A stretch of 64,000 bases of DNA from contig JAKSXM010000263.1 in the NCBI GenBank assembly GCA_022575985.1, forward strand, positions 14,302,001 to 14,366,000. The letters are read 5' to 3'. The notes below the pieces were generated by a model. That model saw only the letters and a program-made list of their open reading frames with translations, was not told the origin of the DNA and did no database searches. The stretch comes from Anagrus nilaparvatae (lineage: Eukaryota > Arthropoda > Insecta > Hymenoptera > Mymaridae). The position numbers and the translations under genes were made by a program. How positions within the stretch are numbered: position 1 is the stretch's first letter; each line of letters starts with the position of its first letter. Shown in pieces: positions 23,108 through 33,921 of this stretch.

Positions 23108-23638
23108 CTAGGGGGCTCCGCCCCCTGGGCGCTCCGCGCGCCAACCCCCGTAGAGCGCGAACAGTTTTTTAAATATATTATCCTTTTGGAATATGTTTTT
23201 TACTTAAATACATCATTTGAACAAAATCATATCACTTTGGTTTAAAATTAAATTAGTTTATAGTAGGTTCATATTATCCAATTATTCCATTTTTGCTAAA
23301 GAACACATGCGTCATTGTGGTAGTGATTATAACTTACATAATACTGACCATAGTGAATTAACATAATATATAGTCAAGTAATCTAATTTAGATTAAAAGG
23401 TGAGAATCTTCATAGTGTGTGTTATTTTGGCACAAAAGGTCCATTTTAGGACAAAAGGCTCATTTTGGCACAAAAGGTCCATTTTGGCACAAAAGGCTCA
23501 TTTGGGCACAAAAGGTCTATTTTGGCACAAAAGGTTCATTTTGGCACAAAAGGTCCAATTTGGCCCAAAAGGTCCATTTTGGCACAAAAGGTCCTTTGGC
23601 ACAATATATAATATATATAACTTTATAATATATAGAGA
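23108..23638 (-). mobile_element. Non-autonomous Helitron, family H2, 531 bp
   Basis: Read on the minus strand it starts TCTCTATATATTATAAAGTT (ending at 23638 on plus) after A and ends GGCGGAGCCCCCTAG before T (23108/23107). Its two ends match those of the copy at 27760-28018, including the GGGGGTTGGCGCGCG stretch 5' of the terminus. The body is a 20-bp tandem array (23425-23605). The two long overlapping open frames at 23400-23672 are translations of that array. It lies tail-to-tail with the 22325-23089 Helitron, only 18 bp apart. Confidence 0.8.
23425..23605. repeat. 20-bp tandem array inside Helitron H2
   Basis: About nine or ten units of the type GGCACAAAAGGTCCATTTT, with point variants (GGCTCATTTT, GGTCTATTTT, GGCCC for GGCAC). 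There are no unique spacers, so it is not CRISPR-like. The sister Helitron at 27760 has about four units of the related phrase GGTCCTTTTGGGCCACAAT on the opposite window strand. Confidence 0.9.
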
Positions 23639-23718
23639 TATTTATAAGTATATAAATACATATATGTATTGAGTGAACATATATTTACGCAAAAAATACA
23701 CGAACATATTTTTATTTT

Positions 23719-25851
23719 ATATATGAGTAATTCTTAGTGAAACTTTACTAATGGAAAGGTAAAAGTCAGGTATTTGAAAAAAACTAATTGCGTTGGATTT
23801 GGTAAACGTTTATATGATACCATACCAAATTTTAAGGTTTTAGGTTCAAAGGGTACAAAATGGCGGCTATTTTTCGATCTTATATGGTTTTTAAAAAAAA
23901 TCATTTTTAAAAATGACAATTTCCGATTTCATTTTTTCTACGCTCTGAATAAAGCTAAAAAATGGTTTTCTTGTCTATGTCTTATGTAAAATTTCCCGCT
24001 GAATCCGAATCTGCCATCAGTTTTTCAAAAAAACCTCAAGGAAAACCGGAAAATTGGAAAAACTAAGAAAACTCATTTTTTTTCAAACGCAGATTTTTCA
24101 TAGAGTCGTAACTTTTTATTTTCCTAACCGGTCTTAAAATTTTTGTTTTTCTATGTACTTTTTACTAAAAAATAAATTTTAGCGAGTATTTGCCTTTTAA
24201 GTACTTAAAAATCCATTTCAATATTTCACATTTTCACGAAATTTTTCATTTTCAATTTTCCGAATTTCCTTGTCACCTAATGAAAATTTTGATAAAATTT
24301 TCGGATTCCTCAAGAAATTTTACTAAAGTCTCCCTTTTCGGAAAAGTTTTGGATGTTTCCATAACGCTATAGAAATAAAAGAAACAGCAAAATACTGAAT
24401 AACTACAAAATACGACAATGTTATAAAATAGGGTTTTTTCGTAATCTTTAATTCAAAGCTGCAACCTCGCCAGTTAACCAAAATACTTCCAATTGGTCTC
24501 ATTTTTTTTGTACAAGTGTCATCTTTGAATTCTCGTACACCGCAATTTTTTCTAATTAATTCTCTCATGGCGATAGTCAATAAAGCAAACGCCTATTTTT
24601 ACCCCAAAATGACCAATTTTTAAATTGCTGCCAAAATTCTAATTTTTGATAGAAATGGGTTCTGTACGCCTTGAAAATTTTCTACAAGCACTAAGTTTCT
24701 TTTAAATTTTTATTCGTTTTTTTATAATTATTTTTTTTGCAGATATGATAATTTAAAGTCAGAGTCCCATTTTTAGGGTTTTTGAAAAAAAGTCGATTTT
24801 TATCTTTATCTTTAAAAAGGGAATATCTTAGAAACTATTTAATGAAAAAAGACAAGTAAAAATTTTTTGGAAACTTAGTGCTTATAGAAAATTTTTAAGG
24901 CCTATAGAACCGATTTCTATTAAAAATTAGAATTTTGGCAGCAATTTAAAAATTGGTAATTTTGGGGTAAGAATAGGCGCTTGGTTTATTGACTATAGCC
25001 ATGAGAGAATTAATTATAAAAATTACGGTGTACGAGAATTAAAAGGTGACACTTGCACAAAAAAAATTAGACCAATTGGAAGTATTTTGGTTAACTAGCA
25101 AGTTTGCAACTTTGTATTAAAGATTACGAAAAAACCTTATTTTATAACATTGTCGTATTTTGCAGTTATTCAGTATTTTGCTATTTCTTTTATTTCTATA
25201 GCTTTATGGAAACATCTAAAACTTTTCCAAAAAGGGTTTCTTTAGTAAAATTTCTCGAGGAATCCGAAAATTTTATCAAAATTTACATTAGGTGACAAGG
25301 AAATTCGGAAAATTGAAAATGAAAAATTTCGTGAAAATGTGAAATTTCGAAATGGATTTTTAAGTACTTAAAAGGCAAATACTCGCTAAAATTTTTTCTT
25401 TAGTAAAAAGTACATACAAAAACAAAAATTTTTAGACCGGTTAGGAAAAAAAAAAGTTACGACTCTATAAAAAATTTGCATTTGAAAAAAAATGAGTTTT
25501 CTTAGTTTTTCCAATTTTCCGGTTTTCCTTGAGGTTTTTTTGAAAAACTGATGGCAGATTCGAATTCAGCGGGAAATTTTACATAAGACAAAGTCAAGAA
25601 AACCATTTTTTAGCTTTATTCAGAGCGCAGAAAAAATGAAATCGGAAATTGTCATTTTTACAAATGATTTTTTTTAAAAACCATATAAGATCGAAAAATA
25701 GCCGCCATTTTGTACCCTTTGAACCTAAAACCTTAAAATTTGGTATGGTATCATATGAACGTATACCAAACCCAACCCAATTAGTTTTTTTCAATTCCCC
25801 GACTTTTACCTTTCCATTAGTAAAGTTTCACTAAGAATTACTCATATATTT
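23719..25851. repeat. 2.13-kb palindrome with foldback family C core
   Basis: The arms of about 1.05 kb pair almost end to end: ATATGAGTAATTCTTAGTGA (23720) with TCACTAAGAATTACTCATAT (25829-25848); CCCGCTGAATCCGAATCTGC (about 23995) with its complement near 25560; and TAACATTGTCGTATTTTGCA near 25144 with its complement. The central 24415-25160 is homologous to the foldback at 12046-13039 (CAATTTTTAAATTGCTGCC, GCTGCAACCTCGCCAGTTAA-like). The outer arms share the same centre, which looks like concentric growth. Paired open stretches such as 23774-23989 (+) and 25594-25794 (-) are mirror images and not genes. Confidence 0.85.
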
Positions 25852-25919
25852 TTGTTGTATTTTGTCGTTTGTAGTATTTTGTTGTTTACCGATACTGTTG
25901 TATTCTGTAGTTTCTTTTT

Positions 25920-26085
25920 CTCAGGGTAATGCTGACATAGGTTTTTGGGTCGCTAATCAAGAATTTCGACTTATTTTTCATAAATATTCCATATTTTACC
26001 CTTAAATTAGCTAAAACTATGTCCATATAGGTTTTTCGGGTCGCTAATTAAGAATTTCGACTTATTTTTCATAAATATTCAAGAG
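25920..26085. repeat. Two tandem units with GGGTCGCTAAT
   Basis: The phrase GGTCGCTAATCAAGAATTTC (about 25948) recurs as GGTCGCTAATTAAGAATTTC (26039) with matching flanks (CGACTTATTTTTCATAAATA). In reverse complement it resembles the degenerate units at 60000-60610 (GAAATTC.TGATnAGC-ACC). Non-coding. Confidence 0.6.
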
Positions 26086-27300
26086 GTAATATTGGCTATC
26101 CCATGGCAGACCCCAAAATCTGTTTATAAACTTTGCCCTTGAAGGTGAAAAATATATCATTGAATATAAACCTAACCGTATCAATAACATCTTCAAAGGG
26201 CAATTGACACTTGCGTCTAATTTCATCATATCGACGGTCCATACTCTGGATTACAAGTTCTACCAAAATATTAGTAAAAAGTGATTGTACATCTAATGAA
26301 ACTAAGATATAACTATCCGGTATATTCATGTTTTTTAACTTATTTCGCAAATCATTGCTGTTTTTTACATGAGATTTCGGTAACGGGCAGGAATCGGATA
26401 CAAATTGATTATGAAATTCGGCTACAAGGTAGACTACACTATCCACATCTGAAGTAATAGGTCGGCCTGAATACTCTAATTTCTTTAATTTAATAACCGC
26501 CTAAAATCTAGCTAGTACAGTGTTGGTTTTCGTGAGCTCTCTATAATGATATTTTTTCCCTAATATCCCCATATCATTCCAATAATGTAGTATAGAACTG
26601 CATAAATCATTCCAGTAATGTAGTATAGAACTGCATAAATTCTGTAAATTTTCTAAAAATATAACACACTCATTACTTTCCCGTATGTACCTTTAAGTTC
26701 TCACAACTGAAAATAGCTCATAAACTTTGCCATCATAATCGGTTTCAAACATTAAAATAGATATACTACTTTTATCAGCATTGACCACTGTTAAATTCGG
26801 ATTATCTCTAAAAAATTTTTTTGTAATTTTAAGTTTGTTTTTAAAAATTTTATCATAAATACTTGTATGTTTTTTATAATTGCATTATTTAAAGCATTAG
26901 CAAATTTGCCACGAAATTCATTGATAGTATTATTATCCATCAAATTAGTATTATTATTTCGATTATTGCTATTGTTATTATTTATGTTATTTACATTATT
27001 CACGATCAATCTCTGTCTCAGTCGTGCATACGACATGTGAGTTCCTATAAAATATATTAGTTAATAAATTGTTATGCCTACGACTAATGGTTTCGAATCT
27101 GTCAGTTTGAGTAGCAAAAAATTTATTTTTTAAATTATCATTAATGCTAGAGTTTTTTATAAAATTTTTTATTGAGTCGGACACTTTATTCAAGTATTTT
27201 ATATGCAAACAAATATCCGTGATTTCCGTATTTAATAGATTTTTACAAAAATTTGCAGTATCAATTTGAATAAAATTGTAAATTCCTAAGTTTATTTTTA
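26086..27300 (-). pseudogene. Penelope-like element reverse transcriptase, decayed
   Basis: Reading down the minus strand, pieces in changing frames give an N-terminal Asn-rich spacer (27208-26791), then a stretch with 'NADKSSISIL' and 'DYDGKVYELF', then 'KKLEYSGRPI', then an open run at 26446-26096 with 'LVSLDVQSLFTNI' (RT motif A) and 'YKQILGSAMG' (motif B-type). This order and these motifs are typical of the RT of Penelope-like retroelements. The frame breaks at least twice, and a stop follows directly after the AMG motif. The YxDD motif and the GIY-YIG endonuclease are missing, so this is a dead 3'-truncated copy. A 35-bp tandem duplication (TTCCAGTAATGTAGTATAGA, 26577-26640) lies in the coding remnant. 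Assignment to a PLE rests on motif recall, not a search. Confidence 0.6.
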
Positions 27301-27759
27301 ATATTTGAGATATATTTCGGAACCTCGTCGTATGTACGGCAAGGTAATAAATATCTTCTACTTTCCATTTTTATTATAATGAGAAATCGACTTTTCCAGA
27401 GCAAAGATGTTTATTATAAATATTGTTCCCAACGTTTCGAGTCTTTATATTCAAGGGATTCTATATACATATTATAATTGAATTAGTATTACATTAATTA
27501 TTTTTGAAATTATTAATACATATTTTTTAAAAAAAGATTACCGATTAAGTAATTTTTGAAAATTACTGAGTTATATTTGGTGACTGTTTAAAAAAAAAAA
27601 AATTTTTTTTGTTAACAGTATAAATTTTAACGTTCTACTTCAAACACCATGAATACAATTATTTTGATTCTTGGGTATATTGCTAACGAAATTTAAGTCT
27701 ATAAAAAGTCTATATTTATAAAAATATAAGATTTAAAAACTCAACAAGTTAATAGTTAA
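27301..27759. other. AT-rich sequence, no feature seen
   Basis: Probably the degraded 5' side of the Penelope-like copy plus unique sequence. No ORF or terminal motif recognised. Confidence 0.4.
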
Positions 27760-28018
27760 TCTCTATATATTATAAAGTTATAAACGCTGTCGCCTGAGAC
27801 CTTTGGGCCTCAACGGTCCTTTTGGGCCACAATGGTCCTTTTGGGCCACAGTGGTCCTTTTGGGCCAATGTAGTTTTTTCCAACCAGATTTAACCATAAT
27901 CAGTTGTTTTAAAAAGAATAAGGTACACCTTGCAAGTGATAAAAAATATACTATCGCAATACTTCTATCATTCTGTGGGGGTTGGCGCGCGAAGTGCGCA
28001 GGTGGCGGAGCCCCCTAG
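27760..28018 (+). mobile_element. Non-autonomous Helitron, family H2, 259 bp
   Basis: The element begins TCTCTATATATTATAAAGTT after A (27759) and ends GGCGGAGCCCCCTAG before T (28019). The inverted GC-rich phrase GGCGCGCGAAGTGCGCAGG precedes the end. Both ends match the minus-strand copy at 23108-23638. Four tandem units of GGTCCTTTTGGGCCACAA occupy 27812-27868. A 71-codon open stretch (27803-28018) is only a reading of the element. Confidence 0.8.
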
Positions 28019-28629
28019 TAAATATATAAATTCAAGTGCTAAGAATTTCTATAATGTAAATTAGCAACCAAATCTTTTTACTACAATTTTTTTTTTTAAA
28101 TTAAAATGATAGTAATGTAAACATTATTATCAAAGAAAACAAAAAAATAAATAAATATAATAATAAATAAATGTTGTAAATTTTATTTTGATTTTTTCCT
28201 TTCCAAATATCTTCGTACAATAAGTATATCCGTATGTTTTCATCTATCTGTATTTCAATCTCATTATCGTTAACTAAGGTTCTATTTTCTTGGCATACAG
28301 ACTTTAAATATGTTCCATATTTTTTTTAAAAATCACAAGCTTCTAGGAAAGTATTCCTTTTTAATATTTTGTTTTTTATTATGTGATAATTACTTATTAT
28401 GTGATAATTTTTATTATTTAGTTTTAAATATGTTGATACGTTCTAGGAAAGATTTTCTTTTATTTTAATAAGGTTTGTCCATATTGGAAAAAATCTCAAC
28501 AAGCTTAAAATTTTATTAAAATAGAAGACTTTACAATATGAATTTGGTTCCACAAAAATGTTATGTATCGCTTCATTTGAGTTATTAGATGATTTCTGTT
28601 TAGCTTCTTTCAATATTTTTTAAAAATAA
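28019..28629. other. AT-rich sequence, no clear feature
   Basis: May be the degraded 3' part of the transposase remnant on the minus strand (28630-29555), but no motif could be read. A TGTGATAATTACTTATTATG direct duplication occurs near 28382-28410. Confidence 0.4.
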
Positions 28630-29555
28630 TGGTTAACTTCCTTTGAAAATTGGTTGATAATCATTAGAATAAGTATCTTGATAATCATCACACATCGTAA
28701 CAAATTGTTTGATGTAACAACTATCAAATGTATCATCAAAATAATTAAAAGCTTCCTTTGCAAATTCATAATTGTTCTTATTTATTAGTATAATAAATAT
28801 ATTTTTTACTGCTTCGTGGAATAATTTAAACTCTTCAACAGTATTTAAAAATATTATAAATTTCATAAAAAATTTTTATCATTATTTTGATCAACATCTC
28901 CATCCTGAAAATATTTGTTATTTTTTAAATACTTTATTAATGAAAATGTATTTACTTTTACTTTATTAACTCCACTTAAAAATAATAAACAATCTCTGAT
29001 ATATTCAATAATAGACATGTAGTTATAAACTATCGACATTTGTTCTACAAAAACAAATGATATCAAGTCAATTAAAAATATTTAAGCCGGAGATACTTTT
29101 TCTCTCAACCATTCGCTGAGAATAAAATTGATAAATTCTTTTTCACCGAATTCAGTGTCAATGGTATTAGCCATAACATGGAATAAAGGAATAATTTGAT
29201 CTTGGTATTCACTGCACAATTGATACAAAAATACTTTATTTTCAGTTGTGTGTCCATAAGTTGTGTGCAACGTAACGTTTATGTTGGATGCGCTTATGGT
29301 TGTAAAAAATTTAAGTTTTTGAGAATTCTGTTTCCAAAAACTTACCTGCTCAGGCCAAAAAAAGGTTACATAAAAAGGAGTTCTGCTAACTTCCTTAACT
29401 AAAGGTTTATAAAAACTATCATTTATAAATTTACAAATTTTTTTTACAGAACATTCTTGATTAGGCTTACAAATATCTACTTCATTTACACAAATTTCAC
29501 ATTTCACCTCCTCATTAGAATTTGGTGTTTTTTCATAAAAATATTTAATATTATT
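28630..29555 (-). pseudogene. NOF-like MULE transposase fragment, middle/C-terminal part
   Basis: Three consecutive minus-strand open pieces (29507-29082, 29066-28863, 28866-28633) read as one protein broken by a stop and a frameshift. Visible features are a Cys-rich start ('KCEICVNEVDIC'), 'RTPFYVTFFWPEQVSFWK', the core 'VFLYQLCSEYQDQIIPLFHV' (the LYQ...iPLf block of MULE-type catalytic domains), then 'IIEYIRDCLLFL' and 'KFIIFLNTVEEFKLFHEAV'. I recall this order from NOF-type MULE transposases of insects, the proteins linked to Drosophila foldback (FB) elements. The catalytic aspartates cannot be confirmed. The expected N-terminal part of such a protein occurs separately at 57204-57998 on the other strand. 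It could instead be another decayed MULE lineage. Confidence 0.45.
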
Positions 29556-30460
29556 TTAAATTCTTGTTTTTAAATTTAAAATTTTTATTTTTCCTTTTAA
29601 TTCAAACAAAATATTTTCCCAAATTTTTTTATCGGTTTTTAATAAGATTTGTTTCATTATGCTCATCAATATTTACACCTAATTTTTTATTGCACTTATT
29701 ATTTTACTGTCGGCTACTTTTAAAGGTGGGCCCCTTTTTTTTGGTTCCATCATATTAAAAATTAATTAATTTTTAATTTTAATTTGTTCATAAATCTTGC
29801 ATTAAACTTATATACACACTATATTTTTACAACCTGTTTATTTTAAAAAACTAATAATGTATACTAAAAAAAAATTTTAAATTCAGTTTCGAAAAAATTT
29901 TTTTTAAAACTATAATAAAAAAACTTTCCTTCCAAGAGGTCAAAAAACGTATGGTGATCGAAACTGTTATTTTGATAGGCTAATAAACATTTTTAAAATT
30001 TTTTTCCATCAATAACAGGAAACATTAAAATTTCAAAAATCTTCTGCGGCAGGTCTAATTTCTCTCATTTGTATATACTCAGAAGGTCAATAAAAAAAAA
30101 TTTAATTGTTTTTTAAAAAGTAGAAATTTAAGCAAGTATGAAACATGTTTGAAAAAAAAATCACATAAAATATTAATTAACACTACAAAATTTAATTAAG
30201 TTAGAAAAAGACCTTGTAGGCTACCTATGGTTTCTATTTTATTCTATTTACTTAACGGAAATATATATTTATAAAAAAAAATTTTTTCCTATCGAATTTG
30301 ACAATAACTTAGTAAGAATCAAGCAAGAGAGACTTTAAGAAATTCATTTAGTAGCTAAAAATTATTATACATGTCTAGTGGAGTATTATTATTTTTTTTA
30401 GATATTAATATAATGCTATTGTTCATAATCAGGATAAGCTTTATTTTTAAGAATTTTGAA
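29556..30460. other. AT-rich sequence, no gene seen
   Basis: Probably includes decayed upstream coding of the minus-strand transposase (short Lys/Asn-rich stretches), but no readable frame. A plus-strand 64-codon open stretch at 29564-29758 is Phe/Leu-rich by composition only. Confidence 0.45.
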
Positions 30461-30556
30461 AATTTAAATATTAAAATAAATTTATTTAAAATTTAAATAT
30501 TAAAATAAATTTATTTAAAATTCAAATATTAAACTAAATTTATTTAAAATTTGAAT
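30461..30556. repeat. Tandem repeat, about 33-bp unit, three copies
   Basis: AATTTAAATATTAAAATAAA plus TTTATTTAAA is repeated three times with a few changes (TTCAAATATTAAACTAAA in the third). A simple AT-rich array. Confidence 0.8.
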
Positions 30557-31356
30557 AAAACTGTATTCATATGAAAGTGACACATACACACCCCGTTTTT
30601 TAGTAGCACGGTTTATCTAAACATAAATATTTTTAGAATCATTTAAGTTTACTGCTTTTTTTGATAAAGACATAAGAAAATTTTTTTAACCTTGACATTT
30701 TTAAAGTCGTGTATTTAACTGACTATAAAAAATTAAAAAAATTAAATAATTTTGTTTAGTTATTGTTTTATACGCAACTGTAAACAATAAAAGGTGAGTC
30801 TTAAATTATTATTTAATGTCTCAAAATTGTAATTTATATCTTCTCTAAAAAAATTGTGGAAAACTGGGCTAGGAAAATTAAAATCTTATCGAAATTATTT
30901 GCACAAGAGATAATAAAAAACTTGAAAAAAAAATTTTGTAAATTTATTAAAGAAAAATTTTTACTCATTAATTTTCCGAGAAAATTCGGTTTGCACTAAC
31001 CTAATAGAAGCACTAGTTAATGAAGCGCGTATAAATGGCAGTAAAGTTAATAGTTTCTTTGAGCGATATGTATTTTTTTTTATACCAATATTGATGATAT
31101 ACGATTTATAAATTATTCTGTTCTTGATTTACGAGCAGTTGGAAAAACCGTAAAAAACCGCTGTTATGAAAACTTCTGTTCAAGAATTTTTTGCAATAAA
31201 AAAATAAAAAATAAACATTTTATTAAGTAAAAGTACAAAAGTTTTAGGTATATTTTTATTGCTCTATTTTTAGCATCTTATATATATATGTTTGTGAAAA
31301 TTTTCGTCTTAAAAAGTAAACTGAAGAATGCTATTGTCAGATAAGCATAGTGAGTT
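30557..31356. other. AT-rich flank upstream of the BEL1 LTR
   Basis: No ORF or repeat recognised in this 0.8 kb directly left of the BEL1 5' LTR. Confidence 0.5.
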
Positions 31357-31680
31357 TGTTAAGAATGAGAGAAGGAGGATGTTGTGTAAGGCATCAGAAG
31401 GATGTTGTGCACGAGAATTACTTTGATGTAAGAGAGAGATACAAATATTATATACATGTATTTAGATTGTGCAGAGATATGTGTTGTGTATGTATGAGTA
31501 TTATGTAGACTTAAGAGAAAGGAGAATAGGACAAGAGTGGCAGACGCGTAAATGTACCGCTAAAGAAGATATGTGTACTCTTAGGTTCTGTAATTAAATT
31601 AAGTCATTTAACCTTGTAATATTATTAATAAACTAATTATTATGTGTTTTTATATTTAAATTATTTGTCTTTAATTTTCA
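31357..31680 (+). repeat. BEL1 5' LTR
   Basis: Starts TGTTAAGAATGAGAGAAGGA and probably ends TTTAATTTTCA (31680), with an AATAAA signal at 31628. The first 99 bp match the 3' copy at 56336-56434, differing by a few bases (GCATCAGAAGG versus GCAGCCGAAGG). The downstream phrase CTGACGACCGTGACAGG (about 31700) looks like the BEL-type primer-binding region. The exact 3' edge is uncertain by about 20 bp. Confidence 0.7.
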
Positions 31681-31775
31681 ACCACCTATATTCAAAATCT
31701 GACGACCGTGACAGGACTTTTGGTTGAAAAAGGTATTGTGTTCAGATGAAAAAGTACTACGCCTAAAAATTAAAT

Positions 31776-32876
31776 ATGGAGTCTTTGAAGAAAGGTTTTG
31801 CGTTCGGCCTTAACAAGAGAACATACAGCACTTGAAACAGAAATTAATGATCAAAGCACTACAAAGGATGAAAAACTAGTTTCTTTTCAACTGTTAGAAG
31901 CTAAAATGACAGAACGGGATTTAATTCACACCGAACATAATGAAGCTCTTTTTGAGTCATAATTGGCGGAAGAAGACATTGATAAAGAAATAGAAGCGGA
32001 TGATGTATATAAAAGTCAGTATTTAAATGCGAAAGTAAAATTGTCCGATTTAATCAATCCGTTAATAATTACTCAAAAAGATGAAGCTCCAAGAAGAGTA
32101 ACCATATCAGAAAATAAAAAGGTGAAATATCCAAATTTAGAATTTCCAAAATTTAGCGGAAAAATTAGTGAATGGCTTCCATTTCGGAGCCAATTCAAAA
32201 AGATACACGAGGACAAAGATGTCCTAAAAGAAGATAAGTTTCAATTTTTATTACAATCATCGGTTCCAAACTCAAGAGCAAGTGATTTAATTAAAAGTTT
32301 TCCTCCGACCGCCGATAATTATGATAAAATTATAAAAAGTTTAAAAAATAGATTCGGTTGGGATGATGTAATAGTGGAATTTTATGTTCGAGAGTTGTTG
32401 GGATTTGTTATGCAAAACGCCATGACAGAAAGCAAGAAAGAAGATAGCAAAAAGACGCCGCTCTCACAAATATATGATAAACGCTTGACACGCTCGGGGT
32501 AACGACGGATAAATGTGCTGCCATGCTGCTGCCTTTAGTGGAATCTTCTTTACCGAAAGACGTTTTAAGGGCGTGGCAGCGAAGTGATCGTACAGCGCCT
32601 GAAGTAAATCAAGTAGGAGAAATCAAGGATAGGTTAGATATACTTTTGGAATTTCTCCAAAGAGAAGTGGAAAACGAGGAGCGTATCGATATGGCCTTAG
32701 CAGGATTTAAACTTTCAACGGAGCCAGAGAAGACAAAGAAGCAAAATGAAAGCAAGTCAGTAAGTAAAGGCACTAAAGGTAAGTCTAATAAAGATATAGC
32801 GAGTGCTAGTTTATTAGTATCTACTTATGTTAAAATTAAGATTTGTTTACTTTGTAAAGGGGCTCATGATACATGA
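31776..32876 (+). pseudogene. BEL1 gag (DUF1759-type), broken
   Basis: Encodes the structural Gag of a BEL/Pao element. The likely start ATG at 31776 (MESLKK) goes out of frame near 31795. The main frame then runs to an in-frame TAA at 31960-31962 and continues open to 32502, then in another frame 32523-32876. The stretch 'LEFPKFSGKISEWLPFRSQF' followed by 'EDKFQFLLQSSVP' is the typical DUF1759 block of this Gag family. The last readable residues 'CLLCKGAHDT' are the first zinc-knuckle half. Coding is cut there by the Gypsy insertion at 32881, and the second half resumes at 49290. At least one stop and two frameshifts make it non-functional. Confidence 0.8.
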
Positions 32877-32880
32877 TACC

Positions 32881-33921
32881 TTTACAAGCATGCACACACA
32901 CACACATATCTTTAGTATTATCCAGAGTATAGTTTTTGAAAACTGTAATATAGCCGCCAGGCGCGAGTAGCAGCACGGTGTAGCCGGCGAGCGCCGCGGT
33001 CAGCAAATAAAAAGAGAGTAAAAAGAGAGAAACGAGCGGTAGAGATTTCCGCTAGCAGAAAAAGGAAACAGGTGGTTTTTGAACTTTATAAAAATCACAT
33101 GTGGCTCCGGGTTTTTTGCAACAAAAGCCACAATAAAACGTTCCGGTTTTGAAATTAAAAGTTCATAGTGCACAAATAAAGTTAATCATAACTAAAATCA
33201 ATAATTACTATTAATAAAATCAGTGATAGCCTACGGGCACAAATTAAATAGAATCTCGACGTCGAACAAATATATTGCGTAGCAACCGCCATTCGCGGAG
33301 CACAATTATTATTAAAATCTTGATCAAATTGCTAACGGACTTCGTACGGAAAGACTTCCTAGCGAGGGTTCAACTACAGCACCAAGAAGCCGACTCCAAG
33401 ATCATCGCCTACAACTCATCTACGAGAAATAAGCAGCCGACGGTAAAATACATATACGTATATACAAAAGCGTGCTTCAGAGTTTTTCGTGTGTGTGTAT
33501 GCGCGATATAATAATAATTAAAAGTTTATAAATTTAAATACATAATAGTTATTGATAGCCCCAAGGGGCATTAAATTGTGTAAAAATAAAGGTAAAAATA
33601 TTATTAATTATTGAAATTCAGTGTATATTTCTTTATAAAATTCACGTGCATGTTCACCTCCCCCACTTTTTCATACACATTAAATTTACATATTCTCGAC
33701 CTAGTGAACCCCCTCTACTAAATAAGGAGGTAAGCCTCATGCAGCAGCTAGCCGAATAACAGAGGTAATTTCCCCCTATTTTATTACTATTATTATTAAC
33801 AAATAATTATACACACATATGTATTTATTGAAAGGCGCTCTTTAAATATAAATATATTTATGAATACGTATGTATGTATATTATTATAAATTATTTATTT
33901 AGCCGAAAATACCCCGTTACA
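32881..33921 (+). repeat. Gypsy 5' LTR, 5'-truncated
   Basis: Matches the 3' LTR from TTTACAAGCATGCACACACA onward, through GGCGCGAGTAGCAGCACGGT and CCCCCTCTACTAAATAAGG, to the end CGTTACA (33921). The first ~55 bases of the intact 3' LTR (from TGTAACGAGG) are missing, apparently deleted together with the BEL1 junction. It contains a (CA)n tract near 32892. A 78-codon open stretch inside (33275-33511) is duplicated in the 3' LTR and is not considered a gene. Confidence 0.85.

Noticed and set aside
23425..23605. Regular short repeats suggesting a CRISPR array
   Set aside because: Units are contiguous with no unique spacers, and the context is an eukaryotic Helitron.
23400..23672. Two overlapping 70-90-codon open frames rich in Phe/Gly/Lys/His
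   Set aside because: They are translations in two frames of the 20-bp tandem array inside a Helitron; no start context, domain or independent support.
23774..25834. Paired short open frames of similar protein sequence on both strands
   Set aside because: They are the same sequence in the two arms of one palindrome and show no coding signature.
33275..33511. Open frame of 78 codons, also present at 44554-44793
   Set aside because: It lies wholly in the Gypsy LTRs, so duplication follows from LTR identity; no protein family is evident.
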